A stretch of 64,000 nucleotides of DNA from Streptomyces sp. CNQ-509 (GCF_001011035.1 NZ_CP011492.1:7309447-7373446); one strand, 5' to 3'; positions 16,542 to 24,571 are shown, numbered from the stretch's first letter. Notes: a model not told the origin generated them from the sequence alone. Translations and numbers: made by a program.

Positions 16542-16993
16542 ACATCAAGGACCTCGCCGTCGCCGTCCGCGGCGTCGCCCCCGGCGAGCGGATCCCGGAC
16601 CGGCACGCCGCCGACCACGGCAACGCCGCCCCCGAGGTCGAGATCACCGGAGTGCCCGCCGGCACGGCGGAACTCGCGCTGATCCTCCACGACCCCGACG
16701 CACCGCTGCCGCACGGCTTCACCCACTGGGTGGTCTACGGCATCGACCCGGCCGCGCCCGCGGTGACCGCCCCGGGGCCCGCGGGCACGGTGCGCGAAGG
16801 CCCCAACTCCCTTGGCGACAAGGCGTATGCGGGCCCCCAGCCGCCGCCGGGGCACGGCACCCATCACTACTATCTCTGGGTGTACGCCCTCGACACCCCG
16901 GTCGCGGGCGAACCGTCGCGCGAGGAGTTCCTCAGCGCGTACGGCGATCGCGTCATCGAGCAGAACCGGCTCGTCGGCACCTACTCCGCCTGA
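16532..16993 (+). CDS. YbhB/YbcL family Raf-kinase-inhibitor-like (PEBP) protein
   Basis: A 153-residue phosphatidylethanolamine-binding-protein fold with the conserved pocket elements LILHDPDAPLPHGFTHWVVYGI and GTHHYYLWVYALDTP. The DPD and HWV residues line the small anion pocket. Bacterial members have no settled biochemical role. Presence inside a catabolic operon, overlapping the hydrolase gene by 10 bp, suggests it binds or processes a pathway intermediate rather than acting in signalling. The protein is complete for its family. Confidence 0.85.
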   Translation: MPLNIKDLAVAVRGVAPGERIPDRHAADHGNAAPEVEITGVPAGTAELALILHDPDAPLPHGFTHWVVYGIDPAAPAVTAPGPAGTVREGPNSLGDKAYAGPQPPPGHGTHHYYLWVYALDTPVAGEPSREEFLSAYGDRVIEQNRLVGTYSA

Positions 16994-17037
16994 CGCACCC
17001 CCGGGGCCACACCACGAGTACAGAAGGCGAGCGCATC

Positions 17038-17802
17038 GTGTCTGAAGGGCGGGAGCGGACCCCCGGCGTGGACAGCGCCAGGAGGGTGCTGAAGATCCTT
17101 CTCCTCTTCACGGAGAAGGGGCCGGAGCTGAGCGTGGAGGAGATCGCGCACTCCGTCGGCATCTCGGTGCCCTCCGCGTACCGGTTCGTCTCGCTGCTGC
17201 GCGAGATGGACATGGTGGAGGACAACGGCGGCGGCACGTACGTGCTCTCGCCGCGGATCTTCCTGCTGGCCCGCAGCGCGGAGCAGGCGTTCCCCGTCTC
17301 CAAGGTGCTCCGCCCGCTCGTCGAGCGGCTGTCGAAGGACACCGGCGAGGCGGCGCTGGTGATCCGGCGCGTGGGCGACTTCGCGACTTGCGTGGAGATG
17401 AGCCAGCCCGAGCACACGATCCGGCTGTCGTTCGAGCCGGGGCAGATCATGAGCCTGCACCGCGGCGCAGGGCCCAAGGTGCTGCTCGCCGCGATGGGCG
17501 AGGCGTGGGCGCAGCGGTACTTCGACCGGCTGCGGCCCGCGCCGTCGGCCGCCGAGCGGGACGCGGTGCTGGCCGAGGTGCAGGGCGTGGCCGCGCAGGG
17601 GTGGTCCAAGAGCGAGGCGGAGGTCGACGAGGGCGTGTGGGCGGTGGCCGCGCCGATCGGGGTCGGCGAGAAGGTCGTCGCCGCGGTCACGGTCGCGGGC
17701 CCGCACTTCCGCATCGACGACGAGCGCGCCGGGCACATCACGGAGCGCGTTGTGGCCGCCGCGGCGGAGCTGTCCGACTCACTCAGCACCTGGCGGCGCT
17801 AG
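17038..17802 (+). CDS. IclR-family transcriptional regulator
   Basis: A 254-residue IclR-type regulator: an N-terminal winged helix-turn-helix (SVEEIAHSVGISVPSAYRFVSLLREMDMVE) and a C-terminal GAF-like effector domain containing SLHRGAGPKVLLAAM. IclR proteins commonly control adjacent catabolic operons and respond to a pathway metabolite, so it likely regulates the promoter at 9142 and hence itself. GTG 17038 follows AGAAGGCGAG. The stop codon TAG (17800-17802) lies within the CTAG that starts the terminal repeat of the element at 17799-18048, so the last residues may have been set by that insertion. Confidence 0.88.
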   Translation: MSEGRERTPGVDSARRVLKILLLFTEKGPELSVEEIAHSVGISVPSAYRFVSLLREMDMVEDNGGGTYVLSPRIFLLARSAEQAFPVSKVLRPLVERLSKDTGEAALVIRRVGDFATCVEMSQPEHTIRLSFEPGQIMSLHRGAGPKVLLAAMGEAWAQRYFDRLRPAPSAAERDAVLAEVQGVAAQGWSKSEAEVDEGVWAVAAPIGVGEKVVAAVTVAGPHFRIDDERAGHITERVVAAAAELSDSLSTWRR

Positions 17803-18048
17803 GGTCTGTCTTCCATCTCGCGTCGTTCGCCCGCAGGGCGGGCGGGGCAGGGGGCACCGCCCACGCCCCCCGGGGCGTAGGGGGAGTCTGGTGCGTGCGA
17901 TCGCAAGGCGGAGGGCCGACCGCATAGTGGGCCTCTTCGGTCGATCCCGACAACGCAGCGAGCGTGCGTGCCAGGCTCCCCCACAGCGCGCTGCGCGCGC
18001 GTGGGCGGTACCCCCAGCCGCAGACGGGAGATTGAAGGCAGACCCTAG
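17799..18048. mobile_element. MITE-like inverted-repeat element
   Basis: A stretch of about 250 bp bounded by long imperfect terminal inverted repeats. The outer 13 bp (GCGCTAGGGTCTG at 17796-17808 and its exact complement at 18039-18051) match perfectly, and the arms extend to about 24 bp with three mismatches. CTAG at both ends (17799-17802 and 18045-18048) is a candidate target duplication. No gene with coding character fits inside and no transposase is present. It therefore looks like a non-autonomous miniature element, of a kind I recall as common between Streptomyces genes. Confidence 0.65.
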
Positions 18049-18061
18049 CGCACCCTAGCGC

Positions 18062-18119
18062 CCGCCCCGGGGGGTGCCACCGTCGGCCTCGCGTGGCGCG
18101 GTGGCACCCCCCGGGGCGG
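18062..18119. terminator. bidirectional terminator between IclR operon and TerD gene
   Basis: A perfect 20-bp inverted repeat (arms 18062-18081 and 18100-18119) with an 18-nt loop lies between two convergent genes and can end both transcripts. Confidence 0.8.
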
Positions 18120-18128
18120 ACGCCTGCC

Positions 18129-18662
18129 TCAACCGCCCGCCACGGTCCCCATGAGGGCCGAGAACGACGCGGGGTCGGTGTCGAAGCCCTGCACCACCGG
18201 GCGGAACCGCCAGGTGCCGGCGGGCTCGCGGACGAACTCCGCGACGGTGGCCGCGGTCGCGTCCGCCACCCCGGCGAAGTCGTCGGCGGCCAGCTCGGCG
18301 TAGCCCTCGCGGATCTGCACTCCGGTGCTCGCCACCTCGCCGAACGTCCGCCGGCCGGCGCCCTGCTGGATCGCGACGCCGACGACCACGCGCCCGTACG
18401 CGGGGGCGATCCGCGCGAACTCCAGCGTCATCACCTCGTCGGCGCCGAAGCCCTGGCCGGTCTGGCTCTGCCGCTGCAGGGTGATCGTGCCGTCGGGGGA
18501 GCGGCTGTCGAAGTGGACCAGGTAGGCCGGCTCGCCCCGCGGGTCGTCGGCTCGGTACGTCGCCGCGATCAGGTCCAGGTCGTGGGGCGGCGCGCCGAGC
18601 GGGCTGGGGTCCCACTTCAGCGCGATCTCCACCTTGCCGACACCCCTGTTGAGACCGGTCAC
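18129..18662 (-). CDS. TerD-family stress protein
   Basis: A 177-residue TerD-like protein: VEIALKWDPSPLGAPPHDLDLIAATY at the N-terminus, the calcium-site region TGQGFGADEVMTLEF, and VVVGVAIQQGAGRRTFGEV. TerD proteins are cytoplasmic calcium-binding beta-sandwiches linked to tellurite, phage and general stress responses; Streptomyces carries many copies. Usual length for a single domain. GTG 18662 follows GGGGAG. It stands alone rather than in a ter operon and points toward the terminator that it shares with the IclR operon. Confidence 0.85.
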   Translation of the reverse strand: MTGLNRGVGKVEIALKWDPSPLGAPPHDLDLIAATYRADDPRGEPAYLVHFDSRSPDGTITLQRQSQTGQGFGADEVMTLEFARIAPAYGRVVVGVAIQQGAGRRTFGEVASTGVQIREGYAELAADDFAGVADATAATVAEFVREPAGTWRFRPVVQGFDTDPASFSALMGTVAGG

Positions 18663-19036
18663 CGGGCTCCCCTCTCCCGTACTCCTGCGTGCTCCTGGCG
18701 CAACTGCCCGGCGCGGTCCGCCGGTTGCCCTATCGTGTCACGTCCCACCGCGCGGGGGAGCGGCGCGCGGGGAGCGCGGGGCGGCACGCACCGCGGGGGC
18801 GCGCCCCGGGGCCGCACGGGGGAGCACCGGGTCGCGCGGAGCGGCTTGCGCGGCGGTTACACCAGAGGACCGGTCCACTGGCGCCGCGGCGCCCGATTGA
18901 CGGTCCGTGTGCGGCGCGTCACGCTCGGGCCGTCCGCCACCCGTGTCCGACCGGCGGGCTCTCGGCACCCGTACGCCACCCCCACATGGCACTTCGGACT
19001 GTCATGTACGGGCCAATCTGAAGGGAGCTCGAACAC
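18663..19036. other. intergenic region, divergent TerD and Cys-rich gene
   Basis: 374 bp with no gene I can support. It must carry promoters for the two diverging genes. TTGACG at 18897-18902 is a possible plus-strand -35 box, but the matching -10 (near CACGCT) is poor. GATAGG on the minus strand (about 18733) is a weak -10 candidate for the TerD gene. No terminator or repeat stands out. Confidence 0.3.
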
Positions 19037-19462
19037 ATGGCTTGCAGTACGAACTACCTCTGGCGCGGCGAGGCCACCTGGTTCTGCTGCGGCGCCGCCT
19101 GGGGCCCCTGCGGCTCCGCCGGCGGCGGCGCCTGCGGCAACTGCCGCTCCGCCTCGAACCACGGCGCCTGGCCGAACGCCTCCGCGGCGTGCTGGGACAT
19201 CACCCGGCCCGACCTGTGCGGCGAGGGCGGCATCCCGCGGCGCGGCTGCGGCTCCGTCATGCGCGTCGTCCAGGAGTGCTCCAAGGCGGCGGTCTGCATC
19301 ACCATCACCGACTGCGGCCCGCGGACCAAGAGCTTCTGCGGCGAGGCGTCCTGCTGCAACGGCGTCTGCCGCACCAACCGCATCCTGGACCTGACGCCCG
19401 CGGCCTACTCCCAGATCGCCAGCCTCAGCTCCGGCAAGACCGGCGTCTGGATCTACGAGTGA
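19037..19462 (+). CDS. cysteine-rich protein, double-psi-barrel-like, no signal peptide
   Basis: A 141-residue protein with 16 cysteines, including CC pairs (about residues 17-18 and 119-120). It begins MACSTNYLWRGEATW with no signal peptide or membrane segment. The C-terminal half (ITITDCGPRTKSFCGE, RILDLTPAAYSQIASLSSG, GVWIYE) resembles the barwin/RlpA double-psi beta-barrel, which normally ends with that DLTPxAFxxIA block. Function is unknown. The cysteine count implies multiple disulfides or metal binding, yet no export signal is visible. The following genes encode a Tat-exported protein and a MauE-like membrane protein, spaced as one operon. The ribosome site is AAGGGAGCTCG. Confidence 0.7.
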   Translation: MACSTNYLWRGEATWFCCGAAWGPCGSAGGGACGNCRSASNHGAWPNASAACWDITRPDLCGEGGIPRRGCGSVMRVVQECSKAAVCITITDCGPRTKSFCGEASCCNGVCRTNRILDLTPAAYSQIASLSSGKTGVWIYE

Positions 19463-19476
19463 ACGGAGGCGCGGCC

Positions 19477-20094
19477 ATGAAGGACGCAACGGGCTCGACG
19501 TTCGACCGGCGGCGCTTCCTGTCCGCCAGCGCACTCGGCGGCGCCACCGTCGTCGGCGCCACGGCGCTCGGCGCGGTGGACCCCGACGCCGCGTTCGCGG
19601 CACCCACCCCGCCGCTCGACCCGGCGGTCGCCGCCACCTCGTTCGCCGAGGGCCTGATCACCGGCATCGACGGCGGCACCCTGCTGCACGTCAAGGGCTC
19701 CTACGGCGAACGGCACCGCATCCAGCTCACCAACGCCACGAGCATCTGGAAACTCCACCCCACCACCGCCGACGACGTCGAGACCGGCGACGGCCTCTAC
19801 GCCCGCGGCCTGGAGATGCCCGACGGCACCATCGCCGCCGACGCGGTCTGGGTGAACATCGTCAACCTCGACGTCACGGTCCGCGGCATCGGCAAGGACC
19901 GGCTCGCCCTCGGCTACCACGGCGGCGAGCTGATCGGCCGCATCGTCCCGGGCCGCTCCACCGCCTCGTACGCGGGCGCCGCGCTCACCGACGACCTGTC
20001 GGGCGTGCGGATGGGCCAGCACGCGCTGGTGCTCGGCGCCTGGCGGCCGAAGGACGGTGCCGTCGACATCGCCAGGATCACGGTCGGGCACTGA
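19477..20094 (+). CDS. Tat-exported protein of unknown function (DUF5666-like)
   Basis: A 205-residue protein with a twin-arginine signal (DRRRFLSASALGGATVV) and likely cleavage after AFA near residue 42. The mature part is all-beta with two repeats of an OB-like pattern (LITGIDGGTLLHVKG, IGKDRLALGYHGGELIGRI), similar to DUF5666-type domains that read as 'expression of an effect by a bound factor'; I know no reaction. Tat export implies it folds in the cytoplasm before export. The start follows ACGGAGG, 14 bp after the Cys-rich gene, and the MauE-like gene follows 31 bp later. Confidence 0.65.
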   Translation: MKDATGSTFDRRRFLSASALGGATVVGATALGAVDPDAAFAAPTPPLDPAVAATSFAEGLITGIDGGTLLHVKGSYGERHRIQLTNATSIWKLHPTTADDVETGDGLYARGLEMPDGTIAADAVWVNIVNLDVTVRGIGKDRLALGYHGGELIGRIVPGRSTASYAGAALTDDLSGVRMGQHALVLGAWRPKDGAVDIARITVGH

Positions 20095-20125
20095 CCGCCG
20101 CGGCCACTTCGAGGACGGAGGCAGC

Positions 20126-21064
20126 ATGATCGCACTGCTGGTCGGCGGCGTGCTCGGCTGGAGCGGGAGCACCAAGCTGTTCGGACGCAACACCCCCGTG
20201 CAGGCGTCGGGCACCGTGCTGGAGCGCAAGCTCGGCGGGCTGCCGCGCGCCACGGCCGCGCTGCGCGCGGTCGGGGCGGCGGAACTGCTCGTCGCGCTCG
20301 CGCTGGTGGCGCTGCCGGTGCCGCTGGTCACCGGGGCACTCGCGGCGCTCGCGGGCGCGGGCTTCGCGGCGTACCTCGGTTACGCCAGGGCCACCGCGCC
20401 CGACTCGTCCTGCGGCTGCACCGCGCGGGACAAGGCGCCCATCGGCGTACGGGCCTTCGCCAGAGCCGGGTTCGTCCTGGCCGGCGGGGCGGTCGTGCTG
20501 GCCGGAGGGCTCGCCGCCGACGGTCTGCCGGCGCCGGCCGGCGGGCCCTGGTGGGAGGCGCTGCGGGACCGGCCCGGCGCCGCGCTCGGCCTGCTGGCCG
20601 CGGGCACGGCGCTGGCCTGGCTGCTCTTCGGCGACCCCGACCGGGCCGTCCGGCTGCCGCTGCGCCGCCTGCGGCTGCGGCTCTTCGGCAATCCGCTGCA
20701 CGGCGGGGCGGGACCGGGCGGCGACCCCGAGGCGGTGCCCGTCGAGGGCTCCGTCGAACTGCTGGAACGCTCGCTGGCGTGGCAGACGGTGACCCACGTC
20801 GTCCGCTCCGGGCTGCGCGAGCACTGGGACGACGAGGGCTGGCGCTTCCTGCGCTACACCGGCCTGCACGACAGCGGTCCCGACGGCGCCGAGGGCGCCG
20901 GCCGCCCGGTGTCCGTGGTCTTCGCGATGGACGCGAAGGCCGGCCTCGACAGCCCGCGGCCGCCGGTCATCCGGGTCGGCGTCGTGGACGAGGAGACCGG
21001 CGAGCGCGTGGACGTCACCGCCGGCCGGGAGCGCCCCGGCGCGCTGCTCGGCGAAGGCGTCTGA
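20126..21064 (+). CDS. MauE/DoxX-like membrane protein
   Basis: A 312-residue protein whose first 200 residues have five or so hydrophobic segments of MauE/DoxX type, starting LVGGVLGWSGSTKLFGRN. A loop carries DSSCGCTARDKAP, a CxC pair at about residue 95. MauE is needed for disulfide-dependent maturation of methylamine dehydrogenase, and related proteins pass electrons or disulfides at the membrane. The C-terminal 110 residues are a soluble domain I do not recognise (LLERSLAWQTVTHVVRSGLREHW). ATG 20126 follows GACGGAGGCAG. Its partnership with a 16-cysteine protein suggests a thiol-handling role. Confidence 0.65.
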   Translation: MIALLVGGVLGWSGSTKLFGRNTPVQASGTVLERKLGGLPRATAALRAVGAAELLVALALVALPVPLVTGALAALAGAGFAAYLGYARATAPDSSCGCTARDKAPIGVRAFARAGFVLAGGAVVLAGGLAADGLPAPAGGPWWEALRDRPGAALGLLAAGTALAWLLFGDPDRAVRLPLRRLRLRLFGNPLHGGAGPGGDPEAVPVEGSVELLERSLAWQTVTHVVRSGLREHWDDEGWRFLRYTGLHDSGPDGAEGAGRPVSVVFAMDAKAGLDSPRPPVIRVGVVDEETGERVDVTAGRERPGALLGEGV

Positions 21065-21067
21065 GAG

Positions 21068-21107
21068 CGGTGCCCGGAGCCCGTACGGGGCCGGGCTCCG
21101 GGCACCG
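21068..21107. terminator. hairpin between convergent MauE-like and luciferase-like genes
   Basis: A perfect 16-bp stem (21068-21083 with 21092-21107) and an 8-nt loop, starting 4 bp after the MauE-like stop. It can serve both convergent genes. Confidence 0.75.
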
Positions 21108-21110
21108 CCC

Positions 21111-21150
21111 CGGCTACTTCTCCGCCGCCCCGGCTACTTCTCCGCCGCCG
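21111..21150. repeat. 20-bp tandem duplication over a stop codon
   Basis: CGGCTACTTCTCCGCCGCCC (21111-21130) is repeated at 21131-21150 with one mismatch at the last base. The copy includes the stop codon and last codons of the minus-strand monooxygenase gene, leaving a second, now redundant, stop downstream. Confidence 0.85.
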
Positions 21151-22264
21151 CGGCGGCGGGCATGTCGTAGGCGTCGGCGATCAGATCGTACGAGCGCAGC
21201 CGCGCCGCGGGTCCGTGCACGTTCGTGGTGAGCATCAGCTCGTCGGCGCCCGTGCGCTTGCGCAGGTCGTCGAGACCGGTCGTCACCTCGTCCGGGGTGC
21301 CGTACACCACGTTGCCGATCCAGGAGTCGGCGAACTCCCGCTCCAGCGGGCTGAACTCGTAGGACTCCGCCTCCTCGGGCGAGGGCACCAGACCGGGCCT
21401 GCCGGTGCGCAGCCGCAGCATGTTGAGCGCTCCCGCCATGACCTGCCGCCGCGCCTCGCGCGCGTCCTCCGCGGCCATGACCGAGACGCCGATCAGGGCG
21501 TACGGGGCGGAGAGCACGGCCGACGGCTGGAACGCCTCGCGGTACAGCTCCAGCGCGGGCCCGGTGTGCTGCCCGGCGAAGTGGTGCGCGAACGCGAACG
21601 GCAGCCCCAGCTCGGCGGCGAGCCGGGCGCTGAACATCGACGAGCCCAGCAGCCACACCGGCGGCCGGTGCGGCGACTGCACCCCGCCTGCCGCCGTGCC
21701 CTGCACCGGGCCCGGCACCGCGTGGATCCTGCGGTACGGATGCCCGTCGGGGAAGTCGTCGTCGAGGAACCTGATCAGCTCCGCCAGTTGCTGCGGAAAC
21801 TCCTCGGCGCCCTCGCGCAGCCGGTCCGTGCGGCGCAGCGCCGCCGCCGTCGCGCCGTCCGTGCCGGGGGCGCGGCCCAGGCCCAGGTCGACGCGGCCGG
21901 GAGCGAGCGCCTCCAGCGTGCCGAACTGCTCGGCGACGACGAGCGGCGCGTGGTTGGGCAGCATCACGCCGCCGGAGCCGAGCCGGATGGCCGTCGTGTG
22001 CGCGGCCAGGTGCGCCAGGATCACGGCGGGCGAGGAGGACGCGACGCCGGGCATCGAGTGGTGCTCGGCGACCCAGTAGCGGTGGAAGCCGCGCGCTTCG
22101 GCGAGCCGGGCCAGCGCCACCCCGGTGCGCAGCGCGTCGGTCGCGGTGTACCCGGCGCCCACGGTGGCCAGGTCCAGCACGGAGAGCGGCACGGGGGCGG
22201 AGCCGCCCGCCCGGCCCCGTATCTCGTCCTGCGCGTCGGGTGCCGTCACGTCCGCTGCCGCCAC
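21134..22264 (-). CDS. LLM-class flavin-dependent oxidoreductase (MsnO8-like)
   Basis: A 376-residue luciferase-like monooxygenase: LSVLDLATVGAG at the start, FHRYWVAEHHSMPGVASSSP, the flavin-region IRLGSGGVMLPNHAPLVVAEQFGTLEALAPGRVDLGLGRAPG (non-contiguous motifs within one TIM barrel), and YGTPDEV near the end. The AEHH signature is that of the MsnO8/bacterial-luciferase-like subgroup. These use FMNH2 and O2 for oxidations or sulfur removal; no substrate is evident. GTG 22264 follows AGGAGG with a 5-nt spacer. The gene is monocistronic and its 3' end carries the 20-bp duplication. Confidence 0.85.
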   Translation of the reverse strand: MAAADVTAPDAQDEIRGRAGGSAPVPLSVLDLATVGAGYTATDALRTGVALARLAEARGFHRYWVAEHHSMPGVASSSPAVILAHLAAHTTAIRLGSGGVMLPNHAPLVVAEQFGTLEALAPGRVDLGLGRAPGTDGATAAALRRTDRLREGAEEFPQQLAELIRFLDDDFPDGHPYRRIHAVPGPVQGTAAGGVQSPHRPPVWLLGSSMFSARLAAELGLPFAFAHHFAGQHTGPALELYREAFQPSAVLSAPYALIGVSVMAAEDAREARRQVMAGALNMLRLRTGRPGLVPSPEEAESYEFSPLEREFADSWIGNVVYGTPDEVTTGLDDLRKRTGADELMLTTNVHGPAARLRSYDLIADAYDMPAAAAAEK

Positions 22265-22535
22265 GTGGTCCTCCTGGTCTCCGGTGTCTGTGGTCCTCCC
22301 CATGCCGACAACAGGAGGAGGGCTCCGTATTCCCGCAATCCAGGGATCCGGGAATACGGCCGGCGGATCCGGGACCGGGACCCGGCGGGCACGGCGCTGC
22401 CGCCCGCGGTGACGGCGCGGGCGGCAGCGGGCGGCGGGCGCGTGGCGGGGCGGGTGACGCGCCCGCCGCGGCCGGAGCGGAAGACCCGGGCGGCGAGGGC
22501 CGGGCCTTCCGCGGTCCGCGGGGACCGGGGGCGGC

Positions 22536-22735
22536 TCAGCAGGCCCTGACGTCCTGCCGGACGCGCCACTCGCCGGTGGTGCCCGGTTCCTGGCCCTGCG
22601 TCCACCACTTCGCCCGCCAGACGCGGCCCTTGCGGGAGACCTCGGCGCCGGAGTCGTGCACCGTCGCGCCCGCCCAGGCGGGCACGGTGCAGGTGCCGGG
22701 GCCGCCCCCGCCGCCACCCGGTGTGCCTGAGCCCC
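22536..22735 (-). pseudogene. chitinase C-terminal chitin-binding module remnant
   Basis: Read on the minus strand, a Gly-rich linker is followed by PAWAGATVHDSGAEVSRKGR, then VWRAKWWTQGQEPGTTGEW and RVRQDVRAC before a stop at 22536-22538. This is a CBM5/12 chitin-binding domain, recognisable by AKWWTQGxEPGTTGEW, with its usual Gly-rich linker. No catalytic domain and no start precede it; the sequence changes to a LysR fragment on the other strand near 22735. It is the tail of a deleted chitinase and is not expected to be expressed. Confidence 0.75.
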
Positions 22736-22749
22736 GGCAGACCGCTGGC

Positions 22750-23125
22750 GGAGCGGACGAGGTCAGCGCCGTGGAACTGCTCGCCGAGCCGCTGGTCGGG
22801 GTGCGCTCCGGCTGCCTCGTGCACCGGCTGCTGCACCGCCTCGGCGCCGTCCGCCCGCCGCTGCCCGCCTACGCGGCCGACACCCCCGACGCGGCGAAGC
22901 ACCTCGTCGCCGCAGGGCTGGGGGTGACGGTGCTGCCGGACTTCGGGCTCGCCGGCGACCCGCTGGAACGGCACGGCGCGGTCACCTGGCGGCCCCTCGC
23001 CGGTGCCGGTGTTCCCGCCGTGCACCTCATGCTCCGGCGCAGCCGTACCCGGGCCATCCCGCCCTCCGCCCGCCCGCCGCCCGCGCGCTGCACGACGCCA
23101 CCGCCGCCGCGGCGGCCGGGCCGGT
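22750..23125 (+). pseudogene. LysR effector-domain remnant, truncated and frameshifted
   Basis: The plus-strand frame from about 22761 reads VELLAEPLVGVRSGCLVHRL, then DAAKHLVAAGLGVTVLPDFG and LERHGAVTWRPLAGAGVP, which is the C-terminal part of a LysR substrate-binding domain. The N-terminal HTH half is absent. Near 23060-23080 the frame shifts: the expected ending ARALHDATAAAAAG is found one frame over. The fragment abuts the chitinase remnant, so a rearrangement joined two broken genes. Confidence 0.7.
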
Positions 23126-23338
23126 ACCGGGCCGAGCCGGGGCCGAGGCCCCGTCAGCCCCGCCGGTTGTCCCACGCATCGCCCGCCACCAGGATCTTCG
23201 GCTCGGATTTGGCGTGAACCTGCCACTTGTGGTCGCGTCCGGCATGCGAGACGCTGCCGTGGCACCGCCCGTATCCGGGCGGGCCACCCGCACCGCACTA
23301 CGCCTCATTGCCCGTAATCCGGTCAACGAAAGGTTCTG

Positions 23339-24571
23339 GTGCACGAGATGAGACTCACCCCCACGCCCCTGCGCCGCGCGGCCACCGTGCTCACCGCGCT
23401 CGGCCTCGCCGCCGGCCTCCAACTGGCCGCCGGCACCGGCGCGAACAGCGCACCCGCCGACGGCGACCTCCGGCTCGCCCCGGCCGCCACGGCCGTCGAC
23501 GGCCAGTGGATCGTCGTGCTGAAGAACGGCGAGGTCGCCAAGGTCGACACCCGCTCCGTGGCCCGGGACCTGGCCGGCACCGCGGACGTCAGGCCCGAGC
23601 ACGTCTTCCGCACCGCGCTGCGCGGCTTCTCCGCCGAGATGAGCAAGGCGGAGGCGGCCGAGGTGGCCCGCGACCCGCGGGTGGCGTACGTCGAGCAGGA
23701 CGCCGTCGTACGGACCGCGGAGACCCAGGCCAACGCCACCTGGGGCCTGGACCGCATCGACCAGCGCGACCTGCCGCTGAGCACCACGTACACGTACAAC
23801 ACCACCGCGGCGAACGTCACCGCCTACATCATCGACACCGGCATCCGCACCACGCACAGCGAGTTCGGCGGCCGGGCCTCGGTCGGCACCGACACCGTGG
23901 GCGGCGGCCAGAACGGCCAGGACTGCAACGGCCACGGCACCCACGTCGCGGGCACCGTCGGCGGCAAGACGTACGGCGTCGCCAAGCAGGCGAAGCTCGT
24001 CGCCGTACGCGTCCTGAACTGCAGCGGTTCCGGCACCACCGCCGGCGTCGTCGCCGGCATCGACTGGGTGACCGCCAACGCCACCAGCCCGTCCGTGGCC
24101 AACATGAGCCTCGGCGGCGGCGCCAGCACCACGCTCGACAACGCCGTCAAGCGGTCGGTGGCCGCCGGTGTGACGTACGCGATCGCCGCCGGCAACGGCA
24201 ACATCTTCGGCACCCCGCAGAACGCCTGCAACTACTCGCCGGCGCGGGTGCCCGAGGCCATCACGGTCGGCGCCACGGACAGCACCGACCGGCGCGCCTC
24301 GTGGTCCAACTTCGGCACCTGCCTCGACCTGTTCGCGCCCGGCGTGAGCATCACCTCCGGCTGGTACACCTCGGACACGGCCACCAACACCATCTCCGGC
24401 ACCTCGATGGCCACCCCGCACACCGCGGGCGTCGCCGCGCTGTACCTCCAGGGCAACCCCTCGGCCAGCCCCGCCCAGGTCAGCCAGGCCATCGTGAACG
24501 GCACCACGCCGAACAAGGTGCAGGACCCGCGCACCGGTTCGCCGAACCGGCTGCTCTACTCGCTGTTCTGA
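23339..24571 (+). CDS. secreted S8 peptidase (proteinase K-like)
   Basis: A 410-residue prepro-subtilase. Residues 1-37 are a signal peptide, residues 55-125 an I9 inhibitor prodomain (GQWIVVLKNGEVAKVD to VAYVEQDAVV), and the rest a proteinase K-type catalytic domain with Asp166 (IIDTGI), His199 (GHGTHVAG), the oxyanion Asn region AIAAGNGN and Ser356 (SGTSMATPH). It is exported and self-activated by prodomain removal. GTG 23339 is 5 bp after AAAGG; ATG 23348 is an alternative. It is monocistronic and ends before a strong hairpin. Confidence 0.92.
   Translation: MHEMRLTPTPLRRAATVLTALGLAAGLQLAAGTGANSAPADGDLRLAPAATAVDGQWIVVLKNGEVAKVDTRSVARDLAGTADVRPEHVFRTALRGFSAEMSKAEAAEVARDPRVAYVEQDAVVRTAETQANATWGLDRIDQRDLPLSTTYTYNTTAANVTAYIIDTGIRTTHSEFGGRASVGTDTVGGGQNGQDCNGHGTHVAGTVGGKTYGVAKQAKLVAVRVLNCSGSGTTAGVVAGIDWVTANATSPSVANMSLGGGASTTLDNAVKRSVAAGVTYAIAAGNGNIFGTPQNACNYSPARVPEAITVGATDSTDRRASWSNFGTCLDLFAPGVSITSGWYTSDTATNTISGTSMATPHTAGVAALYLQGNPSASPAQVSQAIVNGTTPNKVQDPRTGSPNRLLYSLF

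Noticed and set aside
23125..23338. Continuation of the LysR remnant frame up to the subtilase gene
   Set aside because: After ARALHDATAAAAAG the frame stays open but shows no LysR-like or other recognisable sequence, so I treat it as non-coding.
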